Source: Gerris lacustris (Eukaryota > Arthropoda > Insecta > Hemiptera > Gerridae). From it: 64,000 bases of DNA. Below, piece by piece: positions 54,340 through 64,000 of this stretch (the stretch's first letter is position 1; every line of letters begins with the position of its first letter). The translations under genes were made by a program, and so were the position numbers. The notes beneath the pieces were generated by a model that saw only the letters and a program-made list of their open reading frames with translations, was not told where the DNA came from and did not search any database. Location: contig OX578285.1 in the NCBI GenBank assembly GCA_951217055.1, forward strand, positions 60,795,102-60,859,101, given 5' to 3'.

Positions 54340-54670
54340 TATATGCTGCACCCGGGTGACGCCGATGTCGGGAGGGAACTTCGGCTAGTTTCATATAAAA
54401 TAAATAGACTATATGACAATGCAAGGTATAACTTAAGAGACAGTTTTAATTGCATAGGCTAAATGTTAAACTTGTGTATCACTCGACGAACTCTAAAAGT
54501 CTTCAATGCATATGCTAAATGTTAAACTTTTACACTCCGGCAACGCCGGATACTTCAACTAGCTATATAAAATTATGTAACAGTCTAAGGAAATGCAAGA
54601 TATAAATTAAGATAGTTTTAATTGCATAGGCTAAATGTTAAACTTGTGTATCACTCGTCAAACTCTGATG
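54340..54670 (+). mobile_element. Helitron-like 3' ends
   Basis: ccggcaacgccgg hairpin (54537-54549), nine bases, then CTAG (54559-54562), the hairpin-plus-CTRR end of Helitrons. A second candidate ends cttcggctag at 54388, followed by T. The sequence aaatgttaaacttgtgtatcactcg recurs at about 54460 and 54635, with a variant at 52826. Confidence 0.5.
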
Positions 54671-54870
54671 ATGTTTTACTTGCACTTAAAATATATTATA
54701 AATTTAAAGAGATGAAGTCATCTATTGACTACTAATTTTATATAATTTATTTTCTTCTCCTTAACAAAAGGTATCTCTGGTAATTCTTAGACTTCGTGGG
54801 CAGCGTTACTCACTATTATTATTATCATTGCTACATAAATTATAAATAAAATTAAGTAAAAAAAAAAACA

Positions 54871-54937
54871 TTAATTTATCTCAAACCGTTCAAAAGTTAA
54901 GAGGGGGGGGGGGGGAGACTTTTGGACCACCCTGTAT
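54871..54937. mobile_element. Terminus of CAGGGTGGTCC element
   Basis: ttaatttatctcaaaccgtt, a G run and gacttttggaccaccctg, then TA: a 67-base end of the 18.2 kb family. Confidence 0.85.
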
Positions 54938-54987
54938 ATATAATTCAAACAATTTAACTACGGGAGACAGAAGCAGAGAAAAATAAG

Positions 54988-55060
54988 ACCTGGCTCCGGG
55001 ATTTGAACCACGGGCCTCCATATTTCCAGTATAGCGCTCTACCAACTAAGCTAAGCCAAT
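54988..55060 (-). tRNA. tRNA-like sequence, 73 nt, GGA in anticodon position
   Basis: Same layout as 34444-34516: acceptor stem pairs in 6 of 7 positions, D arm GCTT/GAGC, anticodon stem CTATA/TATGG with loop ctggaaa, B box ggttcaaatcc. A T5 run follows (54979-54983 on the + strand is AAAAA). Short variable loop. Conserved tail ctctgcttctgtctcccgta. Could be a transcribed tRNA-derived element. Confidence 0.5.
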
Positions 55061-55061
55061 G

Positions 55062-55063
<2 letters not shown>

Positions 55064-55132
<69 letters not shown>
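55064..55132. repeat. (TA)n microsatellite
   Basis: About 70 bases of TA directly 5' of the tRNA-like sequence. Confidence 0.95.
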
Positions 55133-55136
<4 letters not shown>

Positions 55137-55584
55137 TTCTGTTTTAATAATAATCGATTTTATGGTAGAAAACTCTTGGATGGGCCACATATTATGTTTT
55201 TAATATCCCAACTTACAAGTTTTTTACTTAATTAATTAATTTATGTTAAAGCATTACAATGAAATAAAATATAAATTTATTTAATCAGTTTTAAAAATTA
55301 AAAAGACGCATAAATAAAGGTAATGTTGTCATTATTATTATTATTAAATTGAGTAAACATTTTTGCGGTTTTTAAATTATGTCTATATTTAAATATGAAA
55401 AACAATTAAAAAAACGAAACAGATTGACTTTATATAGATGTTGATACTGTATTTAAAATCCCATAATATCAAATTTAATTTATATATTTTATTTAAAAAA
55501 TGTTAAAAGTTTTTACAGGTAGGTAGTTGTATACTATTGTTTTGACTTTCAACAAATCAGAATTATTGTCATCGATATCTCAAT

Positions 55585-55850
55585 AAATAGATTTTTCCTG
55601 GGAAAACTCTTATATGGTTAGATTCATATTTAAATGACTAAATTTTGGAAATTGTTTAATCGAAATCAAATTTTGAGAAATAGTATTTTATCCCCATGTT
55701 TTCCATGTGTTTTTTTAGCCCCCCCCCTACCCAATTTAGAGCTCAAATCATTTCTTGAATCATTTGGGTATGATTATTCTAATCATGTATGCCAAATTTT
55801 ATCAAAATCGGCCTAGTAGTTTAGGCTCCTTGCGTCAGAACAGACTACAA
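55585..55850. repeat. Interspersed repeat 'tggagcctaaactactgg' family, inverse copy
   Basis: Reverse complement of the 14.2-14.5 kb segment: cctagtagtttaggctcctt, gtatgccaaattttatcaaa, caatttagagctcaaat. Confidence 0.75.
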
Positions 55851-56139
55851 TATGAGTTTGTCAAATACTTGTACATACATGAAAGAGGCAGTTTAATAGT
55901 TCCGAAAATGATCTTAGTAGGAATGATGAGCATAGTTTTATTAACTTAGACATTTTGATTTCATATAAATATTTAAGAGATTAAGAGATTAGAGATTAAG
56001 AGGTTTAAGGGATTAGACCATTTGAGACAAATTTAAATGGAAACCCACCAATTTGGCTGTTATGGTGATGGTGAAATCAACAATATGGGCTTCGTTGTAT
56101 GAAGTGGTTATTCGTTGGAATCTTTAAATAATTAATATA

Positions 56140-56620
56140 AAAATGCCATTTTTCAAAACTGGTCTTATTTTCAACCTTTTTTTTTTGGTTTCTGTATTCT
56201 TCACCTTAGTTGTATCTATGTGCAAAATGTGGGGAAGATTGAATCACGGGAAGTGGTTCAAAATTGGGGTAATAGGTGTGCGATGAAACTTAAAAACCAA
56301 ATAAATTTGACGCCATTTTGTTTTTATTTTTTTGGTTTCTGTATTCTTCGCCTTAGTTGTATCTATGTGCAAAATGTGGGGAAGATTGAATGACGGTAAG
56401 TGGTTCAAAATTGGGGTAATAGGTGTGCGATGAAACTTAAAAAGCAAATAAATTTGACGCCATTTTGTTTTTATTTTTTGTTTTTTTTGGTTTCTGTATT
56501 CTTCACCTTAGTTGTATCTATGTGCAAAATTTGGGGAAGATTGAATCACGGGCAGTGGTTCAAAATCGGGGAAACGGAAATGTGCGATGAAACTTACAAA
56601 GCAAAGTAATATAAGACCAG
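56140..56620. repeat. ~150-bp tandem repeat
   Basis: Three units containing ggtttctgtattcttc, gttgtatctatgtgcaaaat, ggggaagattgaat and gtgcgatgaaactta, spaced about 146-156 bases apart (tctgtattcttc at 56189, 56337 and 56494). Confidence 0.92.
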
Positions 56621-56648
56621 TAAAAACATTGTTTTAGCAAGGAAAGTT

Positions 56649-56878
56649 CAGTGTCGTAGCTAGGGCATTGAGCCCCCCCTCGAAAGAAATTCTTGGGGGC
56701 CCCTCGCCGACGAAAAGAAAATTGATGGGCAAAAAAAGGATTTGCGTTCAGAACTGAATGGGCCCCCTGCCAATGGTATAGAATGATGCTCTAAAGGGGC
56801 CCCATCGACATTAGAACATTGGATTTGGGGGCCCCTTGGTGCCGGGGGCCCGCGCGCGGGCCCATAGTTACGCCACTG
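56649..56878. mobile_element. hAT MITE, CAGTGKCGTAGC family, second copy
   Basis: 230 bases from cagtgtcgtagctagggc to gttacgccactg with a perfect 8-base duplication ggaaagtt (56641-56648, 56879-56886). Related to the 52.3 kb copy. Confidence 0.95.
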
Positions 56879-57022
56879 GGAAAGTTCCTACATTTTATGT
56901 CTAATAGAACAAGACAGAGGTGTAGTTCAACACCCAAACAACGTCTTCACATGGAATTATTGTATTTAAACAATTGACTAGTAGATCTAAAGCAGCCTTT
57001 TTCAGATCATCTATTGGTTATA

Positions 57023-57180
57023 AAGTGACTTTAAAAGTGCAAGCATACATTGGATGGTTAATTTGAAGTGTTAATGGAGTGACTTTCAAAGTACAAGTAT
57101 ATACATTGAATGGCAAATTTGGAATGTTAATGGAGTGACTTTAAAAGGGCAAGTAAACATTGGCTGGTTATTTAACCCTT
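57023..57180. repeat. ~58-bp tandem repeat
   Basis: Three units of gtgactttaaaagtgcaag ... acattggatggtta ... ttaatgga with small differences. Confidence 0.85.
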
Positions 57181-57189
57181 TAAGAGTTA

Positions 57190-59090
57190 ATTTGTACGTT
57201 ACTTACTAGTTTACTTCCTAGTTACCGGTCTGTTATTCGCAGGAAATACAAGATTATCGTAAGAATTTAAGTCAAATAAATAATTTAATAGCATTCTTTT
57301 AAACTAAAATTTATATTGTCAGATAAAAGAAAATAATGTATGCCCTTTATTATTTTAGTAGAAGTAAACAAAAAAGTACAGTGGTGCTAAGCTTCAAGGG
57401 ATGAGGAACGATGAAAGGGCTCGAAGGCATAATATAGATAGAATTGATTAGGGTTTCCTTTAGTTCATCTAGTGGAAGCCTAAATGTAGATTTGCCAATG
57501 CATACCTTGGTATGGCCATGGAGAAAGTACTTAATGTATGTGATAGATTATAACTTCTCTTTACCAAACCTGTACAAAACGTATAGTTGAATGATGAAAA
57601 GCTTGCAGGTTCAAAGATGGTCAACGAATTGTGGTACATAATCGTCAAATTGATATGGCTGAATTTTTTTATTAAAACAATTATAATATTTTTAGTTATT
57701 TTGTTTCTTTAACTTTGATAATTCATGTCATTAGTAAAAATCGATCAATATTGTTTTTTTTTTGTTAGTTGTGCTCTAGATTACCTAACGTTTAAGAACA
57801 TTGGAACTGTGTGAATAAACTGAAGTAGTTTTGCCGATCTATCTTACTACTTCTGATCGGACTAATTAAAAATAACATTAAGGGTGTATATACCGTATAG
57901 TTCGGGATGAAGGAGGTACGGATGATGAGCGGACATCCCTTGTAAAAATACCGAGGGTATCACGACACGGACAAAAGTCAAACTGAAACCTGAACCTGAA
58001 CACCCAGGTAACAATGTCCTTCTTCAAATAATAGGGCCAAGGGAGGGGAGGCTTATTGAAAAGGTGCCAAAGCTAGTTAGGATGGTACCCTTAGGGTCCT
58101 TACCGGTGAATAGGGTCGGAGCCGTTCAGTCTGTCGATCCGCCTGCCTTTTCCATTCATCCTGCCTTCCAACTATTCCACCACATTTGTTTCCAATAGGC
58201 TCGTCATGAATGAGAAATACTTTAAATCCCCCTCTGACTATATGTAGAAACTAGTTTGTGCAATTATCCCCTCTCCAATGGTCCCGGGGTTAGAAGTGAC
58301 AATCACTGTGTCAACCCGATTCCTCCCTTTATATGTGCTATCAAACGCACCAAGCTTATTGTTAAAAAAAGGAAATCCGAAATCGAAACAGGGGTAACGA
58401 AAAGTTAAGTAGTCATTTACACTGCTCGAACTATGATTCCATTATCAGCAACAAAAGGTAATTTACTAATGCTACAACGTTCTGTGAAATATTTCGCGTT
58501 CGGTATATCATTACATGATTAAGAACGGATAAAAGCAGGTAATGAAGATCGATGATATTAATACCTGCAGAGACTAAGTTTCTATCTACCTATAAACTAG
58601 GGTTTAAGGGCTTAGTTACCATCTAAATTATCACTAAAGGGTCGTAAACGAATGTTACTGCTCTAGAAGTACATCAAGATTTCCTCCTGGAAAACCATGA
58701 TTAACCTTCTGACGTTAAATAATTATGATATACAGATGATTATAATATACATGTATAAATACATGATTAAAACACGTTTAATCTTCAAGTTATCTCATTA
58801 AAGGTTAGAAGTTGACAAAGTTACACTGATTTTTTTCAGAAGGAAGAGAACCAATTAGATATTTATACAGCTCTACAATAATTTAATTAATGACTAAAAA
58901 AAAAATGCGAGTACAACTACACTCAAAATGTATACATTCAGCAGGAAAAAAATCGAACATAACAATTAGGGTTTTTTTTTTGTTTTTTTTTTTTTTACGA
59001 AGAACGCATTTTGAAGAATGTGCGATGTTTCACTTTCAATAATCAGAATTGACATATTATTGTTATAAGTGGTTAAACGAATTGATGATG
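57190..59090. other. No gene recognised
   Basis: Includes a GC-richer block at 57900-58370 whose frames are all interrupted; it may be an old LINE 5' part or an unrecognised exon cluster, but I cannot support either. Confidence 0.4.
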
Positions 59091-59099
59091 ATGATGATG

Positions 59100-59335
59100 A
59101 TGGGGTTGAACTGGTCATATCCTTAGGAGGAACGAAAATTGCATCAGACTTCATACCCAAGAAAAAGATTCAAAGGGAAAAGATCGACCGGAAGACCAAA
59201 AAAAAACTCATGGACGAGAACGGTTAAGAAAGATATTAGCGAAAATGATAAGATCCAAGGAGAATTGCAATTTTCGGGAGAAATTGTACTTATAAGGCAT
59301 CAAGCATCAATAATTCATTTGTTGAAACTTTAAGT
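59100..59335 (+). pseudogene. Possible LINE ORF2 C-terminal relic
   Basis: Frame with KGKRSTGRPKKNSWTRTVKK, resembling the RGRPKxxWRxxVxxD segment near the ORF2 end of RTE/CR1-like LINEs. Too short and isolated to be sure. Confidence 0.4.
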
Positions 59336-59806
59336 ACCCCAAATGATAAAGGAATTTTAAGGTGATGTTAATAAGAAATATTGACGTTCAGATGTAAACC
59401 CTATTCCTAGTAGAATAATCCACTTGCGCGCGTACTTCAGAAATGAGATTCGAAATAGCCGATAGAAATTAATATCATAGACAAAATGATGTAATGAAAA
59501 GAATGCTACTGGAATTTTAAAATATGTTCTCTAAGTTTTAGCATTTCTTTTGAAGTAATTCATTGACCTGACAATTCTCTCTACGTTTGGGTTTTATGTA
59601 CGTCACCTCAATGGACTGAGGTTTCAGCAATTTTATACGTATTTGTTAAAATTAGATCTTCCGGAAGAATTTTTTTCTGAGATTTTGTAAATCCCAACGT
59701 TTCAACAGGGTCATTGCAAATTACTCTCATCGTGAGCAACTCCCTTGAGGATGATTCCTGCAGCGGGAAAATCCAGATTTATAAGACTCGCTATGGATAT
59801 CTATCT

Positions 59807-60003
59807 CAGTGGAGTAGTAAGGGATGTGCAAGGGGTGCAGCATTGTGGAGCAGCCAAATTGAATTCGGCGACCTAATTTTTTTTTTTTTTTTTTTCAACG
59901 TCGGGATTGCATCGATCGGTGTTAGTTTGGTTTACAACATTGATGGCAGGGGCGCGAAATCCGACTTCGTCCCTGGGCGAGATAAACCCTAGCTACGCCT
60001 CTG
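59807..60003. mobile_element. Degenerate hAT MITE
   Basis: Starts cagtggagtagtaaggg and ends ccctagctacgcctctg, recognisably the same termini with changes. Flanking 8-mers do not match, so it is old or rearranged. Confidence 0.55.
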
Positions 60004-60009
60004 GGAAAT

Positions 60010-63000
60010 CACATCATAATTTATACGTATTTTATATTAGATGTTATTCAAATGAATGCAAACGTATTCACTTATAAATAGCGCTAAGTTGTGCGCCAAG
60101 TGGAAAAATAGGTAAGTAACGAAGTATAAACAACTGTAGAAGAGCACTTATAAAGAAGAATTTTACAATCTCAGAGTAACTGAAATTAAATTGATAAACA
60201 TGCAATTCAAAAAAATAAATCATTTTATTTTTTTCAACCTATTTCAATTTATCTTATTTCAAACCGAAGCAGGCCTTGTTTAAAAGCTTGCTTTAACCTT
60301 TTCAATAATCCTTATATGTACTATAATTCTGGCAATGTTTTTCAAATACTTCTTTACCTGTTATTTATTCCTTTTGGCCTGAAAACTAACCCAGTAAGGT
60401 ATAATTTTATCTTAGGTACCTACTTATCTCATCTATACATTTTACCTGAAGTAATATGTATACATATTTTTCTCCTCGGACTTCAAGACTCCTTAAGCTG
60501 TACCCCATTAAGGGGTTTTTACCAAAAAAAGTAAACATGGATTTGTTTAGGTACAGATTAAAAAAAGTGGGAATACCTTGCTGGAAAAAATAGCTGTTGA
60601 ATTGCTGCAAACGACTTAAGAACTTTATTTTAAGCCTTCATAATAAATGCCTTGGATAATAAATGAATTCGTTGGAGAAGGTATTTCAATGACATGAAAA
60701 TTTTAAAATGATGATGCTTTTATAACTTATTACTTTTGCTCTTTGAAGTGATATAAAACGATATTAATAAGCATTGTTATTTTTTATATTCAGTCCCGCT
60801 TTATTTGCTAGAAAGTATATTAATGCATGGGCGTATCCAGGGGGGGGGGGGGGGGGGAGCTACCCCCCTTCCAAGATAGGAAAAATGTTAAAGAAACATT
60901 CAGATAAAAATGGGGGTCAGTCTTCTTGGAGGAAATTTTAAGAAATCAAGACTGTCAATTTCTCCTATAGCACCCTTGAGACTCGTCAAAACAAACAGAT
61001 AGTAAAGCCTCATTATAAACAGCCCAGTATGCCAAGCTATGATTTAGCTATATTGTGGAACTAAATCGGTAAGTTTGGATTTTTGGCATAGATATTGGTT
61101 TGAAAATGAACTTATCAAAAGTCCTGAAGTTCTGAGGGGAGATATGGCCAACCATAATTATAAAATCTTTTAATCTAAATCGTCAGATTAATTAAAAATA
61201 AATGTTTTTTCAACAAGGGCAGCGTCCCTAAATTAATAGCTAAAATGTATACCTCAATTTTTTCTTAGGGTTTGATTTTTCAAAACCTTTATGCCAAATT
61301 TAATCGTAATCGACTCAGTAGCTTCTGCACAGACTGCAGACGACGACAGAAAAACATTTTTCTGGAAAACAACTTTCTCATATTATGTAGTAAGATTGAA
61401 TTTAAATCCAATAATATCTAGTCTATGCAATTTATTTTGATCGGCGATTTTCAACCAAAATATTTTTAATTTTTTGTAAGGGTGCGATTAGTCTGACATA
61501 AATGCCAAATTTTGTCAAAATGGTTCCACGCTTCTGCATAAACTGCAGACACAGACATTTTTTAAAAACTACTTTTTTGGAGTCGGGGAACCTGAACAAT
61601 ATATATTGTAAGTATGAGAGAGAGTCATACATACATGTATGAGAAAGTACAAAGTTTATTCGGATACGGAAGATTTACCTAAGAAAGTTTTGCCATTAGA
61701 ATCCTTGGAAAATGTACTATAAAACCTTGTTTAATATTTTAGGTTTTACAAAGCTGGTTCTAATAAAAAGAAAAATCAAAGTTGCTGTAAATAATTTTTG
61801 TTTCTTAGTTTGCTCTTAATTTTTGGTATTTGTTTAGAAAATAGTTATAATTTGTACCTAAAAAAAAAATGTTTTTAAGCCTCTGAGGAATGATGAAAAT
61901 CATAACCGTGGACCTTTACACAACCATGTACCTTTCTTGTAGACAATTGAATAATCTTTTATTGTGCACATAATAATATTTTCGGTACAGTTATACAAGT
62001 GAAAAACATGCAACTTGGACCTATTTTACAAGATTAGGATTAGGCCACAGGGCTTCCCTCAGATCTTTCAGGACTTTTTATTTTCGAACATTAATGAACA
62101 ACTATACCATTTATAAAAACTCTCCAATTTTGTTCCGCAATTTCGCTTTCGTAAACTGAACAAATATTGAATATTTGTACTTTAAAACAGAAGAACTGAA
62201 GTACATTTAGGATTATATCAATAACAAAACTCAATACTTTATTACTTAAATAAGTTTTACACTTTACACTTCGCGCCGGCACACGTCTTGGCAGTCTTGA
62301 GTGTGCCATTGTGAATAGCGTTAGTCGAAATGAAATCATGCATTTTTTTTATAAATGAGTACTGGTGTTTATGTCATGTCCTCTATGAGTACGTAGGTTT
62401 TACTTCCTAGTTTCGAGCTTACTGAAGTTAGCATTCTGAAAAAATATAATAAAATCTTGGTTTGTGGTTGGAATACTGAAGCGAGTGTGATGTGTTAAGA
62501 TCATTCATGAGATGAGCCATAAGGCATGTAAATCGGAGGACTAAGGCGTGAGGTCATTACCATGACTCTGAACGCTCTCGACTTACAGGCACAAATCAGA
62601 GCACCGCGACTTGGGATCCCTTTGTCTATGTACTCGTATTGCTGGCCGAACCGAAAATCCATTCGAATTTTGGAGAATTTCTTTCAAATTCCTTACTTGG
62701 ATTTTATCATGAAGCCAGATATTCTGCAGACTAATCAACTTTATTTTCATTCAATAATTCCATCCGAGTAACATGAGATGTGTATTATTGGAGGAATGGA
62801 ATGAAAGTAAAGTACTACATCTACTGCATCTTTCTACCATTTAGAAAACATTGAAGAAGGAAGCGCCAGACATCATTGAGTGTATAAAATAAAGGGCATA
62901 TTTTTTCCCGACTATTACAAAGGCTCTGCTGATATTGTTTTCGTAGCCCTGCACAAGCTCTATCGAGCACTCATTGGGCTCCCTTTACCGAATTAAAATA

Positions 63001-63420
63001 TCACTATTGGTAAAAAAACAAGTTAAATGCGGGTTAAGCTATGTTAAGCATTCACCGACAATGGGATTTCGTTATCAAGGAGCAATTAATGGAAGCTGAA
63101 GTTAAAAAAATTTGCATCTCATCCTTCCTCCATGAAAGAAGTAAAATTTATAAAAACTGTCCGCTTCCGTTTTGAGTTAGATACGCCCATAATTTAATAT
63201 ACCAATCAACTTAAATAATAGATCTATATTTTGAGCTCACGCACTAAAGGTCATCCGTTTTAAAACATCTTAAATTAGTTTTGGAATAAAAAACCATTTA
63301 ATTGAGTCGGGAATTTAAAATTTAGGCATCAAAGAATTTAAGTTGCTTTAGAAATGATGACCCATAATGATTTGAACTGATCCATTCTGACTCTGATCCA
63401 CACGGATTTGAACTGATTCA
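60010..63420. other. Repeat fragments and unassigned sequence
   Basis: Holds a poly-G run in a hAT-like end (60830-60870), two inverse fragments of the tggagcctaaactactgg family (61215-61420, 61430-61640) and a weak, diverged match to the B-box repeat (62470-62560). No exon recognised. Confidence 0.45.
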
Positions 63421-63424
63421 CACC

Positions 63425-63475
63425 AGTGGCGATCCTGGGTCGAAAGTTCTGGGGGGGCTAAAGCCCCCCATGTTT
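63425..63475. mobile_element. hAT-type terminus fragment
   Basis: cagtggcgatcctgggtcg followed by gggggggctaaagcccccc, a typical left end of this hAT group. The right end was not found in the window. Confidence 0.5.
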
Positions 63476-63540
63476 TGCGGGTGTAGTATACATTTTAATA
63501 TACCAGGAAGAACTCATTTGTATGTTATATGTTGTTGCAG

Positions 63541-63642
63541 TCCTTCCCAGAGGCAATTCTATGCAATTTTTTCGTGAGGCTAAACAATTAAATTCATTCA
63601 AGAATGTTATAATTGCCATTGTTCTGGGACTGGGAAGTTCTA
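63541..63642 (+). CDS. Candidate orphan exon with a membrane helix
   Basis: A strong acceptor (tatgttgttgcag, ending at 63540) and a perfect donor (gtaagt at 63643) bracket 102 bases with one open frame encoding LPRGNSMQFFREAKQLNSFK followed by NVIIAIVLGLGSSI. The pattern of a polar helix with REAK leading into a hydrophobic helix recalls CD225/dispanin proteins, but the match is weak and no partner exon was found upstream. It could also be chance, or part of a mobile element, since a hAT terminus lies just before it. Confidence 0.3.
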
Positions 63643-64000
63643 TTGTAAGTATAGTTGGAGGCTTATTTAAACAGTCTCCTATGATACTTACCATATCATC
63701 ACAGAAGAAAGTATTGGTCTTTAAATAATAATAATTTTAACATGAGGATAACAAAAGGATTGGTTTAAAAACTGTATTAGTTAATTAAAAACGTATAAAT
63801 TGTCAGAAATAATATAATATTTATAGATAACAAAAATGTTAAAATTAACATGGACGTCGACAGCAGTGCATTATTGGAAGGAAAATTTATAAAATATGAC
63901 CTCTCAAAACAGCGTTTTTATGCTTCTTTGAGATGAAATTTGAGTTTAATTCTTTTTTATAAAATAAATTAAACTACTTTCGTTGGCACAAAAGTATGCA

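Noticed and set aside
57890..58370. GC-richer block that might be a gene
   Set aside because: All frames have stops, there are no convincing splice-bounded exons, and I recognise no protein family.
63458..63694. 78-codon minus-strand ORF
   Set aside because: No recognisable domain, and the splice signals in the same block favour the plus strand.

Overview
This window is AT-rich animal nuclear DNA, most likely from an arthropod and probably an insect. The evidence is spliced genes with GT-AG introns, dense DNA-transposon and LINE remnants, tRNA-derived repeats, and TA and poly-G/poly-A simple repeats. There is no bacterial-style gene packing and no CRISPR array, rRNA or phage. I cannot name the species. 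Two protein-coding genes can be reconstructed exon by exon. They converge: a TMEM43 (LUMA) homologue on the + strand (six exons, about 21.36-25.38 kb, 371 codons), and the C-terminal seven exons of an RNF220-type RING E3 ubiquitin ligase on the - strand (about 39.30 down to 30.27 kb, N-terminus missing). A third possible gene is seen only as one exon-like block at 63.54-63.64 kb. Most short open frames elsewhere are chance or transposon-derived. || Layout. 0-5 kb: two copies of a B-box interspersed repeat, decayed LINE reverse-transcriptase pieces, and a ~62-bp satellite made of a LINE 3' tail with TTAG repeats, split by a 1,067-bp Harbinger-like element. 5-16 kb: mostly unannotatable AT-rich DNA with a TTA-flanked MITE, a 31-bp minisatellite, a B-box repeat copy, two LINE relics (one cut by a MITE), a tRNA-derived SINE with an 18-bp target-site duplication and a pogo-like MITE. 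16-20 kb: a piggyBac-like element and a four-module palindromic element. 20.8-26.2 kb: TMEM43, followed by a possible piggyBac-like repeat. 26.8-30.2 kb: interspersed repeats, then sequence that may be RNF220 3' UTR. 30.27-39.3 kb: RNF220, whose introns hold three tandem-repeat arrays and several MITEs, including inverted tRNA-like cassettes. 40-48.3 kb: a nest of transposons. A pogo-like MITE was invaded by a young, poly(A)-tailed, RNase H-bearing LINE flanked by a perfect 591-bp direct repeat. That locus lies between two inverted copies of another TA-flanked element, one of which carries a 1,085-bp hAT element. 50-52 kb: two copies of one MITE flank a 1.07-kb cargo, and only the outermost ends share an 8-bp duplication, as in a composite transposon; the cargo holds another hAT MITE. 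52-64 kb: hAT MITEs with exact 8-bp duplications, Helitron-like 3' ends, another tRNA-like cassette, tandem repeats and unassigned sequence. || The two host genes have no obvious functional link: one is an inner nuclear membrane/ER protein, the other a ubiquitin ligase. The striking content is the mobile-element architecture: the very long LINE flanking duplication, the MITE-MITE composite, and the tRNA-like cassettes with terminators.
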